Source: Collinsella aerofaciens (GTDB lineage: Bacteria; Actinomycetota; Coriobacteriia; Coriobacteriales; Coriobacteriaceae). Taken from it: a stretch of 36,004 nt of DNA. The stretch lies in NCBI RefSeq assembly GCF_015670745.1, contig NZ_JADPCH010000023.1, positions 1-36,004 of the forward strand, in the 5' to 3' direction. Positions 7,553 to 17,864 of this stretch are shown piece by piece. Within the stretch, counting starts at the first letter, position 1, and every line of letters starts with the position of its first letter. The notes beneath the pieces were generated by a model. That model searched no databases and had not been told where the DNA came from. It saw nothing but the letters and a program-made list of their open reading frames with translations. A program made the translations under genes and the position numbers.

Positions 7553-8614
7553 ATGTCCAAAGCACTCGACCCCAAAGACACCTGTGTCCTCGTTACCGGT
7601 GGCGCCGGCTTTATCGGCTCGCACACCGTCGTTCAGCTGCTCGAGGGTGGCTACCAGGTCGTCATCGTCGATGATCTCTCCAACTCCAGCGCCGTCGCCG
7701 TCGACCGCGTCAAGACCATCGTGGGCGACGAGGCCGCCAAGAACCTCACCTTCTACGAGGCCAACGTGCTCGACCGCGATGCGATGAACAAGATCTTCGA
7801 TACCCATCAGATCGACCGCGTCATCCACTTTGCCGGCTTTAAGGCCGTCGGCGAGTCGGTGAGCAAGCCCGTCGAGTACTACCACAACAACATCGAGAAC
7901 ACCCTGGTGCTCATCGACGTCATGCGCAACCATGGCTGCAAGTCCATCATCTTCTCGAGCTCCTCGACCGTCTACGGCGACCCGGACAACCCGCCCGTCA
8001 CCGAGGAGGATCCTAAGAAGCCCGCGACCAACCCCTATGGTTGGACCAAGTGGATGATCGAGCAGATCCTTATGGACGTCCACACCGCCGACCCCGAGTG
8101 GGACGTCGTGCTGCTCCGTTACTTCAACCCCATTGGCGCTCATCCGTCGGGCCTGATCGGCGAGGACCCCAAGGGCATCCCCAACAACCTGGTGCCCTAT
8201 GTCGCCCAGGTTGCCGTGGGCAAGCTCGAGGCCGTTCAGGTCTTTGGCAACGACTACCCCACCCCCGACGGCACCGGCGTGCGCGACTACATCCACGTGT
8301 GCGATCTGGCCTCTGGTCACGTTGCCGCCCTTAATTGGATGAACGGCAAGACCGGCGTCGAGATCTTTAACCTGGGCACCGGCACCGGCACCTCGGTACT
8401 CGAGGTCGTCGCCGCCTTCTCCAAGGCTTGTGGCAAGGAGCTGCCCTACGTGATCCGCGAGCGCCGCGCCGGCGACATCGCTGCCAACTGGTGCGATGCC
8501 TCCAAGGCCGAGCGCATGATGGGCTGGAAGGCCCAGTACGACATCGCGGACATGTGCCGCGATAGCTGGAACTGGCAGAGCCACAACCCCAACGGCTTCG
8601 CCGACGCCGAGTAG
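7553..8614 (+). CDS. galE: UDP-glucose 4-epimerase
   Basis: GalE interconverts UDP-glucose and UDP-galactose with bound NAD, for galactose use and for supplying UDP-Gal to envelope glycans. The 353-residue extended short-chain dehydrogenase has the Rossmann motif GGAGFIG (residues 16-22), the FAGFKAVGES segment, the SSSSTVYG active-site Ser/Thr region, catalytic Tyr162 and Lys166 (YGWTK), and RYFNPIGAHPSG and RDYIHVCDLA typical of bacterial GalE. The length is slightly above the usual 330-340 because of a short N-terminal extension. ATG at 7553 has TAGGAG upstream. It stands alone with its own terminator next to maltodextrin genes, so it may be expressed independently. Confidence 0.95.
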   Translation: MSKALDPKDTCVLVTGGAGFIGSHTVVQLLEGGYQVVIVDDLSNSSAVAVDRVKTIVGDEAAKNLTFYEANVLDRDAMNKIFDTHQIDRVIHFAGFKAVGESVSKPVEYYHNNIENTLVLIDVMRNHGCKSIIFSSSSTVYGDPDNPPVTEEDPKKPATNPYGWTKWMIEQILMDVHTADPEWDVVLLRYFNPIGAHPSGLIGEDPKGIPNNLVPYVAQVAVGKLEAVQVFGNDYPTPDGTGVRDYIHVCDLASGHVAALNWMNGKTGVEIFNLGTGTGTSVLEVVAAFSKACGKELPYVIRERRAGDIAANWCDASKAERMMGWKAQYDIADMCRDSWNWQSHNPNGFADAE

Positions 8615-8636
8615 CAAAAACCTACATACCGCTCTT

Positions 8637-8670
8637 GCCCCGATCTCACGTTGTGAGGTCGGGGCTTTTT
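8637..8670 (+). terminator. Intrinsic terminator of galE
   Basis: A 13-bp stem GCCCCGATCTCAC / GTGAGGTCGGGGC with loop GTT (one wobble pair) is followed by TTTTT, 22 bp after the galE stop. Confidence 0.92.
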
Positions 8671-8719
8671 CATGGCATGTAACCATTCGCCGAAAATCGA
8701 CCAACTTTTTTATCTTGCC

Positions 8720-8749
8720 TGTACATGTTTAAACAACATGTTTTACAAT
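8720..8749 (+). promoter_or_regulatory. malQ promoter with embedded TGTTTAAACA operator
   Basis: A perfect 10-bp palindrome TGTTTAAACA (8726-8735) lies inside a wider one, CATGTT-TAAAC-AACATG (8724-8740). It sits between a weak -35 (TGTACA, 8720-8725) and -10 TACAAT (8744-8749; 18-bp spacer). The motif matches sites near the ABC operon, the TreR-like gene and the PTS gene, so it is a likely operator for that GntR regulator. Repression by occupying the spacer is inference. Confidence 0.6.
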
Positions 8750-8834
8750 AGGCGTACCGAATCAGAACATCGGAGGCGGACTGCACACCCATCGGCAGGC
8801 CGACCCCACAACAAGAAGGTTGGTGAGCGCATTC

Positions 8835-10340
8835 ATGGAGCGTGCAAGCGGCGTCCTCATGCCCGTCTCATCTCTGCCCGGACCATACGGAATCGGCGGC
8901 TTTGGCTGGAATGCCTACGACTTCGTCGATTTTCTCGCCTCGTGCAAACAACATTACTGGCAGATTCTGCCCCTTACGACGACCAGCTATGGCGATTCGC
9001 CCTATCAGTCGTTCTCGGCCCGCGCAGGCAACCCCAACTTTATCGACTTTGCCGAGCTTATCGAGGCAGGGTATCTGGAGCAGCGCGATATCGATGGCGT
9101 GTATCTGGGATCCGACCCCAGCAATGTCGACTACGGTGCTATCTTTGACGGCCGCCGTCAGATTCTCGACCGCGCCGCTGAGCGCTTTGCTGCCGACAAG
9201 CCGGCCGATTTCGATGACTTTATCCAGGCCAACGAGGACTGGCTCATCCCCTACTGTGAGTTCATGACCGTCAAAGAGGAGTGCGGTCTCAAGGCGTTTT
9301 GGGAGTGGCCCGCGGAGCTCCGCACCCGCGGCGAGGCTTCCGCCAAGGTCTGCGCCGACCATCCGGCGCATATGCTCTACCACCAGATGACGCAGTACTT
9401 TTTCGATCGCCAGTGGAGCCGCCTCAAGGCCTATGCCAACGAGCGCGACATTCTCATCATCGGCGACCTGCCCATCTATGTCTCGCGTGACTCCGTCGAG
9501 ATGTGGGCGACACCTGAGCTCTTTAAGATCGACGCCGCCGGCAATCCGGTGAGCGTCGCCGGCACGCCGCCCGACCAGTTCTCGGCCACCGGCCAGTACT
9601 GGGGCAACCCCATCTACGACTGGGACGCCATGGAGTCCGACGGCTTCTCCTGGTGGGAGGGCCGCATTCGCGCCGCCCTCGACATGTACGACGTCATCCG
9701 CCTGGATCACTTCCGCGGCTTCGAGGCCTATTGGGAGGTGCCGTTCTCCTCACCCGATTCGTCCTACGGTTCGTGGACGCAGGGTCCCGGCCTCAAGTTC
9801 TTCAAGACGCTCGAGGAAAAGCTCGGCACGCTGCCCATCATCGCCGAGGACCTGGGCTTCCTCACCCCCGGCGTCATCGACATGCGCGACAACTCGGGCT
9901 TCCCCGGCATGAAGATCCTGCAGTTTGCCTTTGAGGGCACCAACTCGTACTACCTGCCGCATAACTACATCGCCAACACCGTCGCCTATGTGGGCACCCA
10001 CGACAACGAGACGGCGCGCGGTTGGTTTGAGGGAACGGCCACCCCGCGTCAGCGTGAGCAGGCAGCCCTGTACACCCATCAGCAGGCCGGCGAACCCATG
10101 GCAGATGCACTCAATCGCACCATCGCCGCCAGCGTGAGCGACACGTGCATCTACACCATGCAGGATCTGCTCAACTTGGGCAACGAGGCGCGCATCAACA
10201 CCCCTGCCACGCTGGGCGGCAACTGGACCTGGCGCATGCTCGACGGCGCCATCACCCGCGAGCTCGAGCACAAACTCACCGACTGGACCGAGACCTACTT
10301 CCGCATCCCGTCGGAAGCCGAAATCGAGCTTCCTCAATAG
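8835..10340 (+). CDS. malQ: 4-alpha-glucanotransferase (amylomaltase)
   Basis: MalQ transfers glucan units between maltooligosaccharides and releases glucose, lengthening short maltodextrins for the phosphorylase. The 501-residue GH77 protein begins with the family signature SGVLMPVSSLPGPYGIGGFG and keeps the catalytic triad: Asp291 nucleophile (RLDHFRG), Glu338 acid/base (IIAEDLG) and Asp390 (GTHDNET). ATG at 8835 was chosen because GGTGAG lies 7 nt upstream; TTG at 8820 or GTG at 8823 are alternatives adding 4-5 residues. It precedes glgP on the same strand, with a hairpin in the gap. An operator-like palindrome in its promoter links it to the TreR-like regulator. Confidence 0.95.
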   Translation: MERASGVLMPVSSLPGPYGIGGFGWNAYDFVDFLASCKQHYWQILPLTTTSYGDSPYQSFSARAGNPNFIDFAELIEAGYLEQRDIDGVYLGSDPSNVDYGAIFDGRRQILDRAAERFAADKPADFDDFIQANEDWLIPYCEFMTVKEECGLKAFWEWPAELRTRGEASAKVCADHPAHMLYHQMTQYFFDRQWSRLKAYANERDILIIGDLPIYVSRDSVEMWATPELFKIDAAGNPVSVAGTPPDQFSATGQYWGNPIYDWDAMESDGFSWWEGRIRAALDMYDVIRLDHFRGFEAYWEVPFSSPDSSYGSWTQGPGLKFFKTLEEKLGTLPIIAEDLGFLTPGVIDMRDNSGFPGMKILQFAFEGTNSYYLPHNYIANTVAYVGTHDNETARGWFEGTATPRQREQAALYTHQQAGEPMADALNRTIAASVSDTCIYTMQDLLNLGNEARINTPATLGGNWTWRMLDGAITRELEHKLTDWTETYFRIPSEAEIELPQ

Positions 10341-10388
10341 GAGCTACCGCGCCCGACCCCTCCCCACCGTGCGGACGCGCTTGCTTTT

Positions 10389-10428
10389 CCCGCGCGAGGC
10401 CACCCCAATCCCCTCGCGCGGGCTTCTT
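10389..10428 (+). terminator. Hairpin between malQ and glgP, probable (partial) terminator
   Basis: An 11-bp GC-rich stem CCCGCGCGAGG / CCTCGCGCGGG (10389-10399, 10412-10422) is followed by only CTTCTT. The weak U-tract suggests partial termination and lower glgP read-through. Confidence 0.7.
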
Positions 10429-10468
10429 ATGAATTGCAGACATGAAACAACCCATCACAGGAGAAAAC

Positions 10469-12736
<2,268 letters not shown>

Positions 12737-12762
12737 TTTCGTTTCCTTTACCCATCCTCTTG

Positions 12763-12796
12763 AAAGCGGAGTCGTGGCAACGCGGCTCCGCTTTTT
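12763..12796 (+). terminator. Intrinsic terminator of glgP
   Basis: Stem AAAGCGGAGTCG / CGGCTCCGCTTT (one wobble pair) with an 8-nt loop, followed by TTG; the stem foot itself supplies the U-run. It lies 26 bp after the glgP stop. Confidence 0.88.
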
Positions 12797-12836
12797 GTGC
12801 CCGCACGCTACCCTGTGACCCGACTCGACCAAACAA

Positions 12837-13053
12837 TCTCGATCTGTAACAGCTACTCGGTAAAAACGGCCCCAGCTGTTACAGATTGAGACATACCGGC
12901 CCCTCCCCTTGGGTTTATCTCAATCTGTAACATCTAGCAGCTGAAATTCACCTTTGGTGTTACAGATTTAGATGAAATGGTTAGCTCAGCGGAACCGTCT
13001 CGATCTGTAACATCTAACGTCCGAAATCAGCCTCACCCGTTACAGATCGAGAC
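12837..13053. repeat. Tandem array of three foldback units, about 80-bp period
   Basis: Units at 12837-12892, 12917-12973 and 12997-13053 each start TCTCGATCTGTAACA (or TCTCAATCTGTAACA) and end with the near-complement GTTACAGAT[TC][GT]AGA. Each is 56-57 bp with a variable 20-30 bp centre, and the unit starts are 80-81 bp apart. The array fills the gap between the glgP terminator and the terminator of the convergent ABC-transporter operon. No ORF is supported in this 456-bp region (12737-13192). It is probably a dispersed palindromic repeat family of this genome. Confidence 0.9.
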
Positions 13054-13079
13054 AAACGACCGGTCAGACAGCCCCAACA

Positions 13080-13124
13080 CAAAGAAAGGCTCCCCTCTCG
13101 CCCAGTGGACGGGAGGGGAGCCTT
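13080..13124 (-). terminator. Intrinsic terminator of the ABC-transporter operon
   Basis: A 15-bp stem (13086-13100 with 13110-13124, one wobble pair) around AAGGCTCCCCTC and its complement is followed on the reverse strand by TTTCTTT. It lies about 70 bp beyond the msmK stop. Confidence 0.88.
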
Positions 13125-13192
13125 ATATGTGACCGCGGCAAAAGGATGGCAATACCGCAGTCGCCCAAAGGAAGGGCCTGGATGCACCGGGC

Positions 13193-14392
13193 CTAGATAA
13201 GGTTCTTGCCAGAGACCTTATCGAAGAGGTGGGTCGCGTTCTTCTCGAACTTGAACCAGATGGTGTCGCCAGCCTTGAGCGCGCCCTTGGCCTCGAGGTC
13301 GACGACGGGGATAATCAGGACAAACTGGCCGTCGGGAGCGGTCACGTGGACATGCTCGGTCGAGCCCATGAGCTCGGTCACCTCGACGGTACCCTGGAGC
13401 GCGCCCTCCTCGTCCTTGTCGGCAAGCAAAATCTGCTCGGGGCGCACGCCGGCCGTGATCTCCTTCACGTCGCCGCCGTCCCAGTTGAGAGCAAGCTGAG
13501 CGCAGGTCTCGGGAGCGAGCGCCACGTTCATATCCTCGGTCTTGACGGTAAAGCCGTTGCCCGAGCGCACCAGCTGGGCATCGAAGAAGTTCATCTGCGG
13601 CACGCCGATAAAGCCGGCAACGAAGATGTTCGCGGGATGACTGAAGACCTCCTGCGGGGTGGCGATCTGCTGGACGACGCCGTCCTTCATGACCACGATA
13701 CGGTCACCGAGAGTCATAGCCTCGGTCTGGTCGTGAGTAACATAAATGAACGTGCCCTTGATCTCGTGGCGCAGCTTAATGAGCTCGGCACGCATCTGGT
13801 TACGAAGCTTGGCGTCCAGGTTGGACAGCGGCTCGTCCATCAGGAAGACCTTGGGGTCACGCACGATGGCGCGGCCGATAGCGACACGCTGGCGCTGGCC
13901 GCCGGAGAGCGCCTTGGGCTTACGGTCGAGGTACTCGGTAATGCCCAGAATCTCGGCAGCAGAGCGAACCTTGCGGTCGATCTCGTCCTTGGGAACTTTC
14001 TTGAGCTCAAGCGTAAACGCCATGTTCTCGTACACCGTCATATTGGGGTACAGAGCATAGCTCTGGAACACCATGGCGATGTCGCGGTCCTTGGGCGCCA
14101 CGTCGTTGACGCGCTTGCCGTCGATGAGCACATCGCCCGAGGTGATGTCCTCCAGGCCGGCGACCATGCGCATCGTCGTGGACTTACCGCAGCCAGAGGG
14201 GCCAACGAGGACGACGAACTCCTGGTCGTGAACGGTGAGGTTGAAGTCCTCTACAGCGAGCACACCGTCCTCGGTAACCTTGAGGTTGTGCTTCTTCTCC
14301 TCGGTCTTCTTCTTTTTGCCAAAGAAGCCCTTCTTTTTGGACTCGGTGTTGGGATACACCTTCTGAACATGTTTGAGAACGATCTCGGCCAT
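13193..14392 (-). CDS. msmK: ABC transporter ATPase, MalK/MsmK/UgpC type
   Basis: This is the cytoplasmic ATP-hydrolysing subunit of a class-1 sugar importer. The 399-residue protein has Walker A GPSGCGKST (64-72), Q-loop Gln110, signature LSGGQRQR (162-169), Walker B VFLMDE (182-187), the H-loop His220, and a C-terminal TOBE/regulatory region (about 245-399, with GVRPEQI). An unusual Lys-rich insertion (about residues 17-38, with KKKGFFGKKKKTEEKK) lies between the first beta strand and VTEDGVLAVEDF. It is the last gene of the malE-malF-malG-msmK operon, 68 bp after malG with a hairpin between. MsmK-type ATPases often serve several sugar importers; the symbol indicates family only. Confidence 0.92.
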   Translation of the reverse strand: MAEIVLKHVQKVYPNTESKKKGFFGKKKKTEEKKHNLKVTEDGVLAVEDFNLTVHDQEFVVLVGPSGCGKSTTMRMVAGLEDITSGDVLIDGKRVNDVAPKDRDIAMVFQSYALYPNMTVYENMAFTLELKKVPKDEIDRKVRSAAEILGITEYLDRKPKALSGGQRQRVAIGRAIVRDPKVFLMDEPLSNLDAKLRNQMRAELIKLRHEIKGTFIYVTHDQTEAMTLGDRIVVMKDGVVQQIATPQEVFSHPANIFVAGFIGVPQMNFFDAQLVRSGNGFTVKTEDMNVALAPETCAQLALNWDGGDVKEITAGVRPEQILLADKDEEGALQGTVEVTELMGSTEHVHVTAPDGQFVLIIPVVDLEAKGALKAGDTIWFKFEKNATHLFDKVSGKNLI

Positions 14393-14409
14393 GTCTTTAC
14401 CTTTCGATA

Positions 14410-14436
14410 TGCGGCGCCGCGCTGAGGGGCGCCGCA
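14410..14436 (-). other. Intercistronic hairpin between malG and msmK
   Basis: A 9-bp perfect GC-rich stem TGCGGCGCC / GGCGCCGCA (14410-14418, 14428-14436) lies in the 68-bp gap and has no U-tract. A role as an mRNA stability or expression-tuning element is inference. Confidence 0.65.
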
Positions 14437-14460
14437 GAAACTTGCAAAACAGTTACGGCA

Positions 14461-15300
14461 TCAGCCCTTGACGGCACCTGCCACCACGCCGTCGATGATG
14501 TACTTCTGGCAGAGGATGTACATGATGACGATGGGGATAACGACCATCATGATGCAGGCCATCATGGGGCCGAGCTCGACGTGGCCGTAGCCGCCGCGGA
14601 AGTACTGGATCAAGATAGGAATGGTCTTGTACTTGGTGGAGTCGAGGGTAAGGTAGGGCAGCAGATAGTCGTTCCAGACCCACATGGTCTCGAGGATGCC
14701 GACCGAAAGATAGGTGGGCTTCATGATGGGAAGGACGATCTTAAAGAACACCTGGACCGGGTTGCAGCCGTCGATCATGGCCGCCTCCTCGATCTCGAGC
14801 GGGATGTTCTTTACAAAACCGGCGAACATAAAGACCGCCAGGCCCGCGCCAAAGCCCAGATAGATAAAGCAGATGTTGAACGGCGTGTTAAAGCCGATGC
14901 GGTCCGCCAAATTGGACAGCGTGAACATGAGCATCTGGAACGGTACGACCATCGAGAACACGAACAGGTAATAGAAGAAGTTCGAGATCTTGCTGTTGAC
15001 GCGCACCACGTACCAAGCGCACATGGAGCAGCACACCAGAATCAGCACGACCGACGTAACCGTGATGATGAGCGAGTACATAAATGCCGAGGCAAAGCCC
15101 TGCTCGTTAAGGGCGTGCACGTAGTTTGCAAGGCCGTTGAACGTCTCGGGCGTGAGCAGATCGAACGCCGTGGTGGTGCTGATTGCAGTTGCCTTTTTAA
15201 AGGAATTGAGCGCGATCATAAACACGGGGTAGATCCACGCGAGCGACAGGATCGTAAAGAAAATCGAGAGCGCGCGGTTGATAACCTTATCGCGTTTCAT
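14461..15300 (-). CDS. Sugar ABC transporter permease, MalG family
   Basis: This 279-residue inner-membrane subunit has about six transmembrane helices; the first is IFFTILSLAWIYPVFMIALN. The EAA loop that contacts the ATPase is clear: IEEAAMIDGCNPVQVFFKIV followed by LPIMKP. The MalG-like ending DGVVAGAVKG is present. Its start overlaps the malF stop by one base (TAATG), so translation is coupled. With the MalF-like partner it forms the membrane channel for the sugar delivered by the binding lipoprotein. The substrate is inferred to be an alpha-glucoside or maltodextrin only from neighbouring malQ, glgP and the shared operator motif. Confidence 0.92.
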   Translation of the reverse strand: MKRDKVINRALSIFFTILSLAWIYPVFMIALNSFKKATAISTTTAFDLLTPETFNGLANYVHALNEQGFASAFMYSLIITVTSVVLILVCCSMCAWYVVRVNSKISNFFYYLFVFSMVVPFQMLMFTLSNLADRIGFNTPFNICFIYLGFGAGLAVFMFAGFVKNIPLEIEEAAMIDGCNPVQVFFKIVLPIMKPTYLSVGILETMWVWNDYLLPYLTLDSTKYKTIPILIQYFRGGYGHVELGPMMACIMMVVIPIVIMYILCQKYIIDGVVAGAVKG

Positions 15301-16154
15301 TACTGCTGCACCTCCTTGGACCTCGTGGCCTTAAGCTGGATCATGGAGATGGCCACGACCAGGATGCAGAAGATAACCGCCTTGGCCTGACCAATGCCCT
15401 GCCATGCGATACCGGCACGCGAATAGAACGTGTTGTAGATGTTCAGGGCGAGCATCTCGGTGGAGTGCGCGGGGGCGCCGCCGGTAAGGGCGAGGTTCTG
15501 GTCGAACAGCTTAAAGCCGTTGGTGATGGACAGGAACAGGCAGATGGTGATGGTCGGCATCAGGTTAGGGATCTTAACCTTCCAAAACGTCTGCCATGCC
15601 GTAGCGCCGTCGACCTTGGCGGCCTCGATGTAGTCGGACGGAATGGACTGCAGACCAGCGATGTAGATGATCATCATGTAGCCGACCTGCTGCCACAGGG
15701 TCAGGATGATAAGGCCCCAGAAGCCAGCAGCAGAGTTAAGAGCGATGAGCTGGGCGCCCACGTTGGAGAGCAGGCAGTTGATCAGAATCTGCCAAATGTA
15801 GCCCAGCACGATGCCGCCGATCAGGTTAGGCATAAAGAAGATCGTACGGAAGATGTTGGTGCCTTTGAGCGCCTTGCGGGTGAGCGCCTGCGCAATGGCC
15901 AGGGCGATCACGTTGATGAGCACCGTCGACAGGAAGGCAAACGCCACGGTAAAGAAGAACGACGTGGAGAACTGCGGATCGGACAGCGCGCGCACGTAGT
16001 TCTCGATACCGACAAAGTGCGCGTTACTAATGATAATAAACTGGCAGAACGAGAGATAGAAGCCCTGGATAAAAGGGATCACGAACCCGATCATAAACGC
16101 CAGGCACGTGGGCAGCATAAAGAGCGGCCACCAGCGCTTGAGTGCTTTGCCCAT
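15300..16154 (-). CDS. Sugar ABC transporter permease, MalF family
   Basis: This 284-residue membrane protein has about six helices, the first after MGKALKRWWP. The EAA motif is YIEAAKVDGATAWQTFWKVK followed by IPNLMP. It lacks the large periplasmic P2 loop of enterobacterial MalF, as is usual for MsmF/LacF-like permeases of Gram-positive bacteria. The start at 16154 is preceded by AAAGGGTCC a few bases upstream. The gene follows the binding protein by 87 bp, a gap that contains a strong hairpin, and overlaps malG by one base. Confidence 0.92.
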   Translation of the reverse strand: MGKALKRWWPLFMLPTCLAFMIGFVIPFIQGFYLSFCQFIIISNAHFVGIENYVRALSDPQFSTSFFFTVAFAFLSTVLINVIALAIAQALTRKALKGTNIFRTIFFMPNLIGGIVLGYIWQILINCLLSNVGAQLIALNSAAGFWGLIILTLWQQVGYMMIIYIAGLQSIPSDYIEAAKVDGATAWQTFWKVKIPNLMPTITICLFLSITNGFKLFDQNLALTGGAPAHSTEMLALNIYNTFYSRAGIAWQGIGQAKAVIFCILVVAISMIQLKATRSKEVQQ

Positions 16155-16174
16155 AAAAGGGTCCTTTCAATATG

Positions 16175-16210
16175 CAGGGGGCGGGCAAACCAACGTCTGC
16201 CCGCCCCCTG
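16175..16210 (-). other. Strong intercistronic hairpin after the binding-protein gene
   Basis: A 13-bp perfect stem CAGGGGGCGGGCA / TGCCCGCCCCCTG (16175-16187, 16198-16210) with a 10-nt loop starts 31 bp after the malE-like stop. Without a U-tract it should protect or partly terminate the transcript, as REP sequences do between malE and malF in enterobacteria, raising binding protein over permease levels (inference). Confidence 0.75.
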
Positions 16211-16241
16211 TCGCTAATCAGATAGCTTGGGCAGCAACTGC

Positions 16242-17558
16242 TTACTCGGAAGCGGCCTTCTCGGTCTTCCAGCCATCGACGAAGGCGTTCTTGACGCCGT
16301 CCCACTTGGTGTTATCGGCAGCGTAGGCAATCAGAGCCTGCTTGAGGTTCTTCTTCCACTCCTCGGAGGGAATGTAGACGAAGTCCCAAGCGACGGTCTT
16401 CTTGCCGTCCTTGGCCATGGCAACGGCCTGCTGCGAGAAGACGTTGGTAGTCTCCTTGGCGCTCTTGAACGGAGCGGTCAGACCCATCTTGTCGGCGATG
16501 ATGCTGGTCGGGGTGTCAGCGGTGACGCACCAATACATGAAGTCCTCGGTGGCCTTCTGGGCATCCTCGGAAGCCTGGGAACTGACGCACCAGTAGTTCT
16601 CGCCGCCGGAGCACAGGCCCTGGTTCTCCTCGCCGTCAACACCGATGTAGATCGGCATCATGCCAATCTGATCGTCGGTCATGCCGGCCTTGACGAGGTC
16701 AGAGTAGGCCCAAGAGCCGTTCTGGTAGAAGACGGCCTTGCCGGTTGCGAACTCGTTGGTGGCGTCGTCGCCGGTCTTGGAAGCAAGCTGCGAAGGATCG
16801 CAGGTGGAGTCGGTGATGTACAGGTCGAAGATCTGCTTGTAGTTGTCGAGGAACTCACCCTTGATCTCGTCGTCCTCCTGGTTGTGCTCCTTCTCAAACT
16901 CGTAGTAGAGCGGCATGTTGGCAAGGTGGGTGGTGTAGCGCCAGCTGGAGGAGTCGTCCATGCCGGCGGAAGTGAAGGCACCCTCGACACCAAGCTCGTC
17001 CTTGCGGGCCTGGATGTCATCGGCACAAGCCTTCAGCTTGTCGAAGGAGTTGATGTCCTCGGCCTTGTAGCCAGCCTTCTCGAGCAGCTGCTTGTTGTAG
17101 ATGATGCCGAAGCTCTCCTGGACCCAGTCGATGCACACATCCTTGCCGTCGGACTGCAGAGCCAGGGAGTCGTCAATGAGCTCACCGCGGAGCTTGGTAT
17201 CGGACAGGTCGGCGCAGTAATCCTTCCAGTTCTTAAGACCGGTGGGGCCGTTGACCTGGAACAGGGTCGGAGCGGAGCTCTTGGACATCTCGGACTTGAG
17301 CTTCTCCTCGTAGGTGTTGGAGGCAGCGGTCACGATCTTGACCTCGACGCCCTTCTCCTTCTTATAGGCCTTGGCGATCTCCTTCCACTCCTTGTCGACC
17401 TCGGGCTTGAATTGGAGGAAGTAGACCTCGGCAGCGTCACCAGAAGCAGAGGAGCCGGAGCCGGCAGAACCACCGCAACCCACGAGGCCCAGACCAAGAA
17501 CTGCAGCCGCGGAACCAGCAAAGCCCAGGAACTGCCTTCTGCTCATTTCGTTCTTCAT
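16242..17558 (-). CDS. Sugar-binding lipoprotein of an ABC transporter (family 1 solute-binding protein)
   Basis: This 438-residue extracellular lipoprotein captures the sugar for the MalF/MalG-like permease. The N-terminus has a twin-arginine motif SRRQFLG (6-12), a hydrophobic stretch and the lipobox LVGC with Cys28, then a Gly/Ser-rich linker. The mature part has the family-1 binding-protein pattern (VYFLQFKPEVDKEWKEIAKA, PTLFQVNGPTGL, FATGKAVFYQNGSW, GLCSGGENYWCVS). ATG at 17558 is chosen because AAAGGGTGG lies upstream; the GTG at 17576 overlaps that site. It is the first gene of the transporter operon, with two palindromic operators 110-195 bp upstream. The sugar ligand is not identifiable. 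Confidence 0.93.
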   Translation of the reverse strand: MKNEMSRRQFLGFAGSAAAVLGLGLVGCGGSAGSGSSASGDAAEVYFLQFKPEVDKEWKEIAKAYKKEKGVEVKIVTAASNTYEEKLKSEMSKSSAPTLFQVNGPTGLKNWKDYCADLSDTKLRGELIDDSLALQSDGKDVCIDWVQESFGIIYNKQLLEKAGYKAEDINSFDKLKACADDIQARKDELGVEGAFTSAGMDDSSSWRYTTHLANMPLYYEFEKEHNQEDDEIKGEFLDNYKQIFDLYITDSTCDPSQLASKTGDDATNEFATGKAVFYQNGSWAYSDLVKAGMTDDQIGMMPIYIGVDGEENQGLCSGGENYWCVSSQASEDAQKATEDFMYWCVTADTPTSIIADKMGLTAPFKSAKETTNVFSQQAVAMAKDGKKTVAWDFVYIPSEEWKKNLKQALIAYAADNTKWDGVKNAFVDGWKTEKAASE

Positions 17559-17666
17559 TACAATCCACCCTTTCACACCGTGGCGGCACCCTTTGCCGCC
17601 GCCTTCGGAGATTGGCTCGGGGACTTTGCCCCTTTTGCTGATTTGAACGATACGCTATTTGGCTAG

Positions 17667-17678
17667 TTGTTTGAACAA
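17667..17678. promoter_or_regulatory. Operator-like palindrome TTGTTTGAACAA upstream of the ABC operon
   Basis: The 12-bp site has perfect TTGTT/AACAA half-sites. On the reverse strand it lies directly downstream of a -10-like TAATAC, about 109 bp before the binding-protein gene. It matches the TTGTTTAAACAA family seen at four other places. The 306-bp gap 17559-17864 contains this site, another at 17742 and a terminator, and no ORF. Confidence 0.6.
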
Positions 17679-17741
17679 GTATTACTAGAGCGGTAGAAAA
17701 ACTTCGGTGAACGGTAATTTCAACTTGATACTTGACAAGTT

Positions 17742-17753
17742 TTGTATAAACAA
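17742..17753. promoter_or_regulatory. Operator-like palindrome TTGTATAAACAA
   Basis: Half-sites TTGT and ACAA frame ATAA. It differs by two bases from TTGTATATACAA, the box of TreR-type regulators, and lies 64 bp upstream of the previous site relative to the ABC operon. Confidence 0.55.
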
Positions 17754-17771
17754 TTATTTGTTATCGAATGC

Positions 17772-17826
17772 AGAGAAAACGCCCGGTCAAGCCGATGTAC
17801 CGTCGGTTTGACCGGGCGTTTTCTCT
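17772..17826 (-). terminator. Terminator of the TreR-like regulator gene (long stem)
   Basis: A 19-bp perfect stem, AGAGAAAACGCCCGGTCAA (17772-17790) with its complement (17808-17826), extends inward with a further short GCCGA/TCGGT pairing. The A/T-rich foot gives a U-run in both directions; it most likely ends the minus-strand gntR transcript 39 bp after its stop. Confidence 0.85.
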
Positions 17827-17864
17827 TTGAGGCCATGAGTCTCGTCAGGCTGCGAGCTAGCCGG

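Noticed and set aside
10341-10468. Alternative GlgP start at 10442
   Set aside because: ATG at 10469 has a clear AGGAG at good spacing and the family N-terminus; the earlier start only adds residues overlapping that site.
12837-13053. CRISPR array
   Set aside because: There are only three units, each an inverted repeat with a variable centre; no direct repeats of constant length with unique spacers and no cas genes.
16227-17666. 479-aa plus-strand ORF antisense to the binding-protein gene
   Set aside because: It is a shadow of a GC-rich gene; the minus-strand frame has the lipobox, Tat motif and family pattern.
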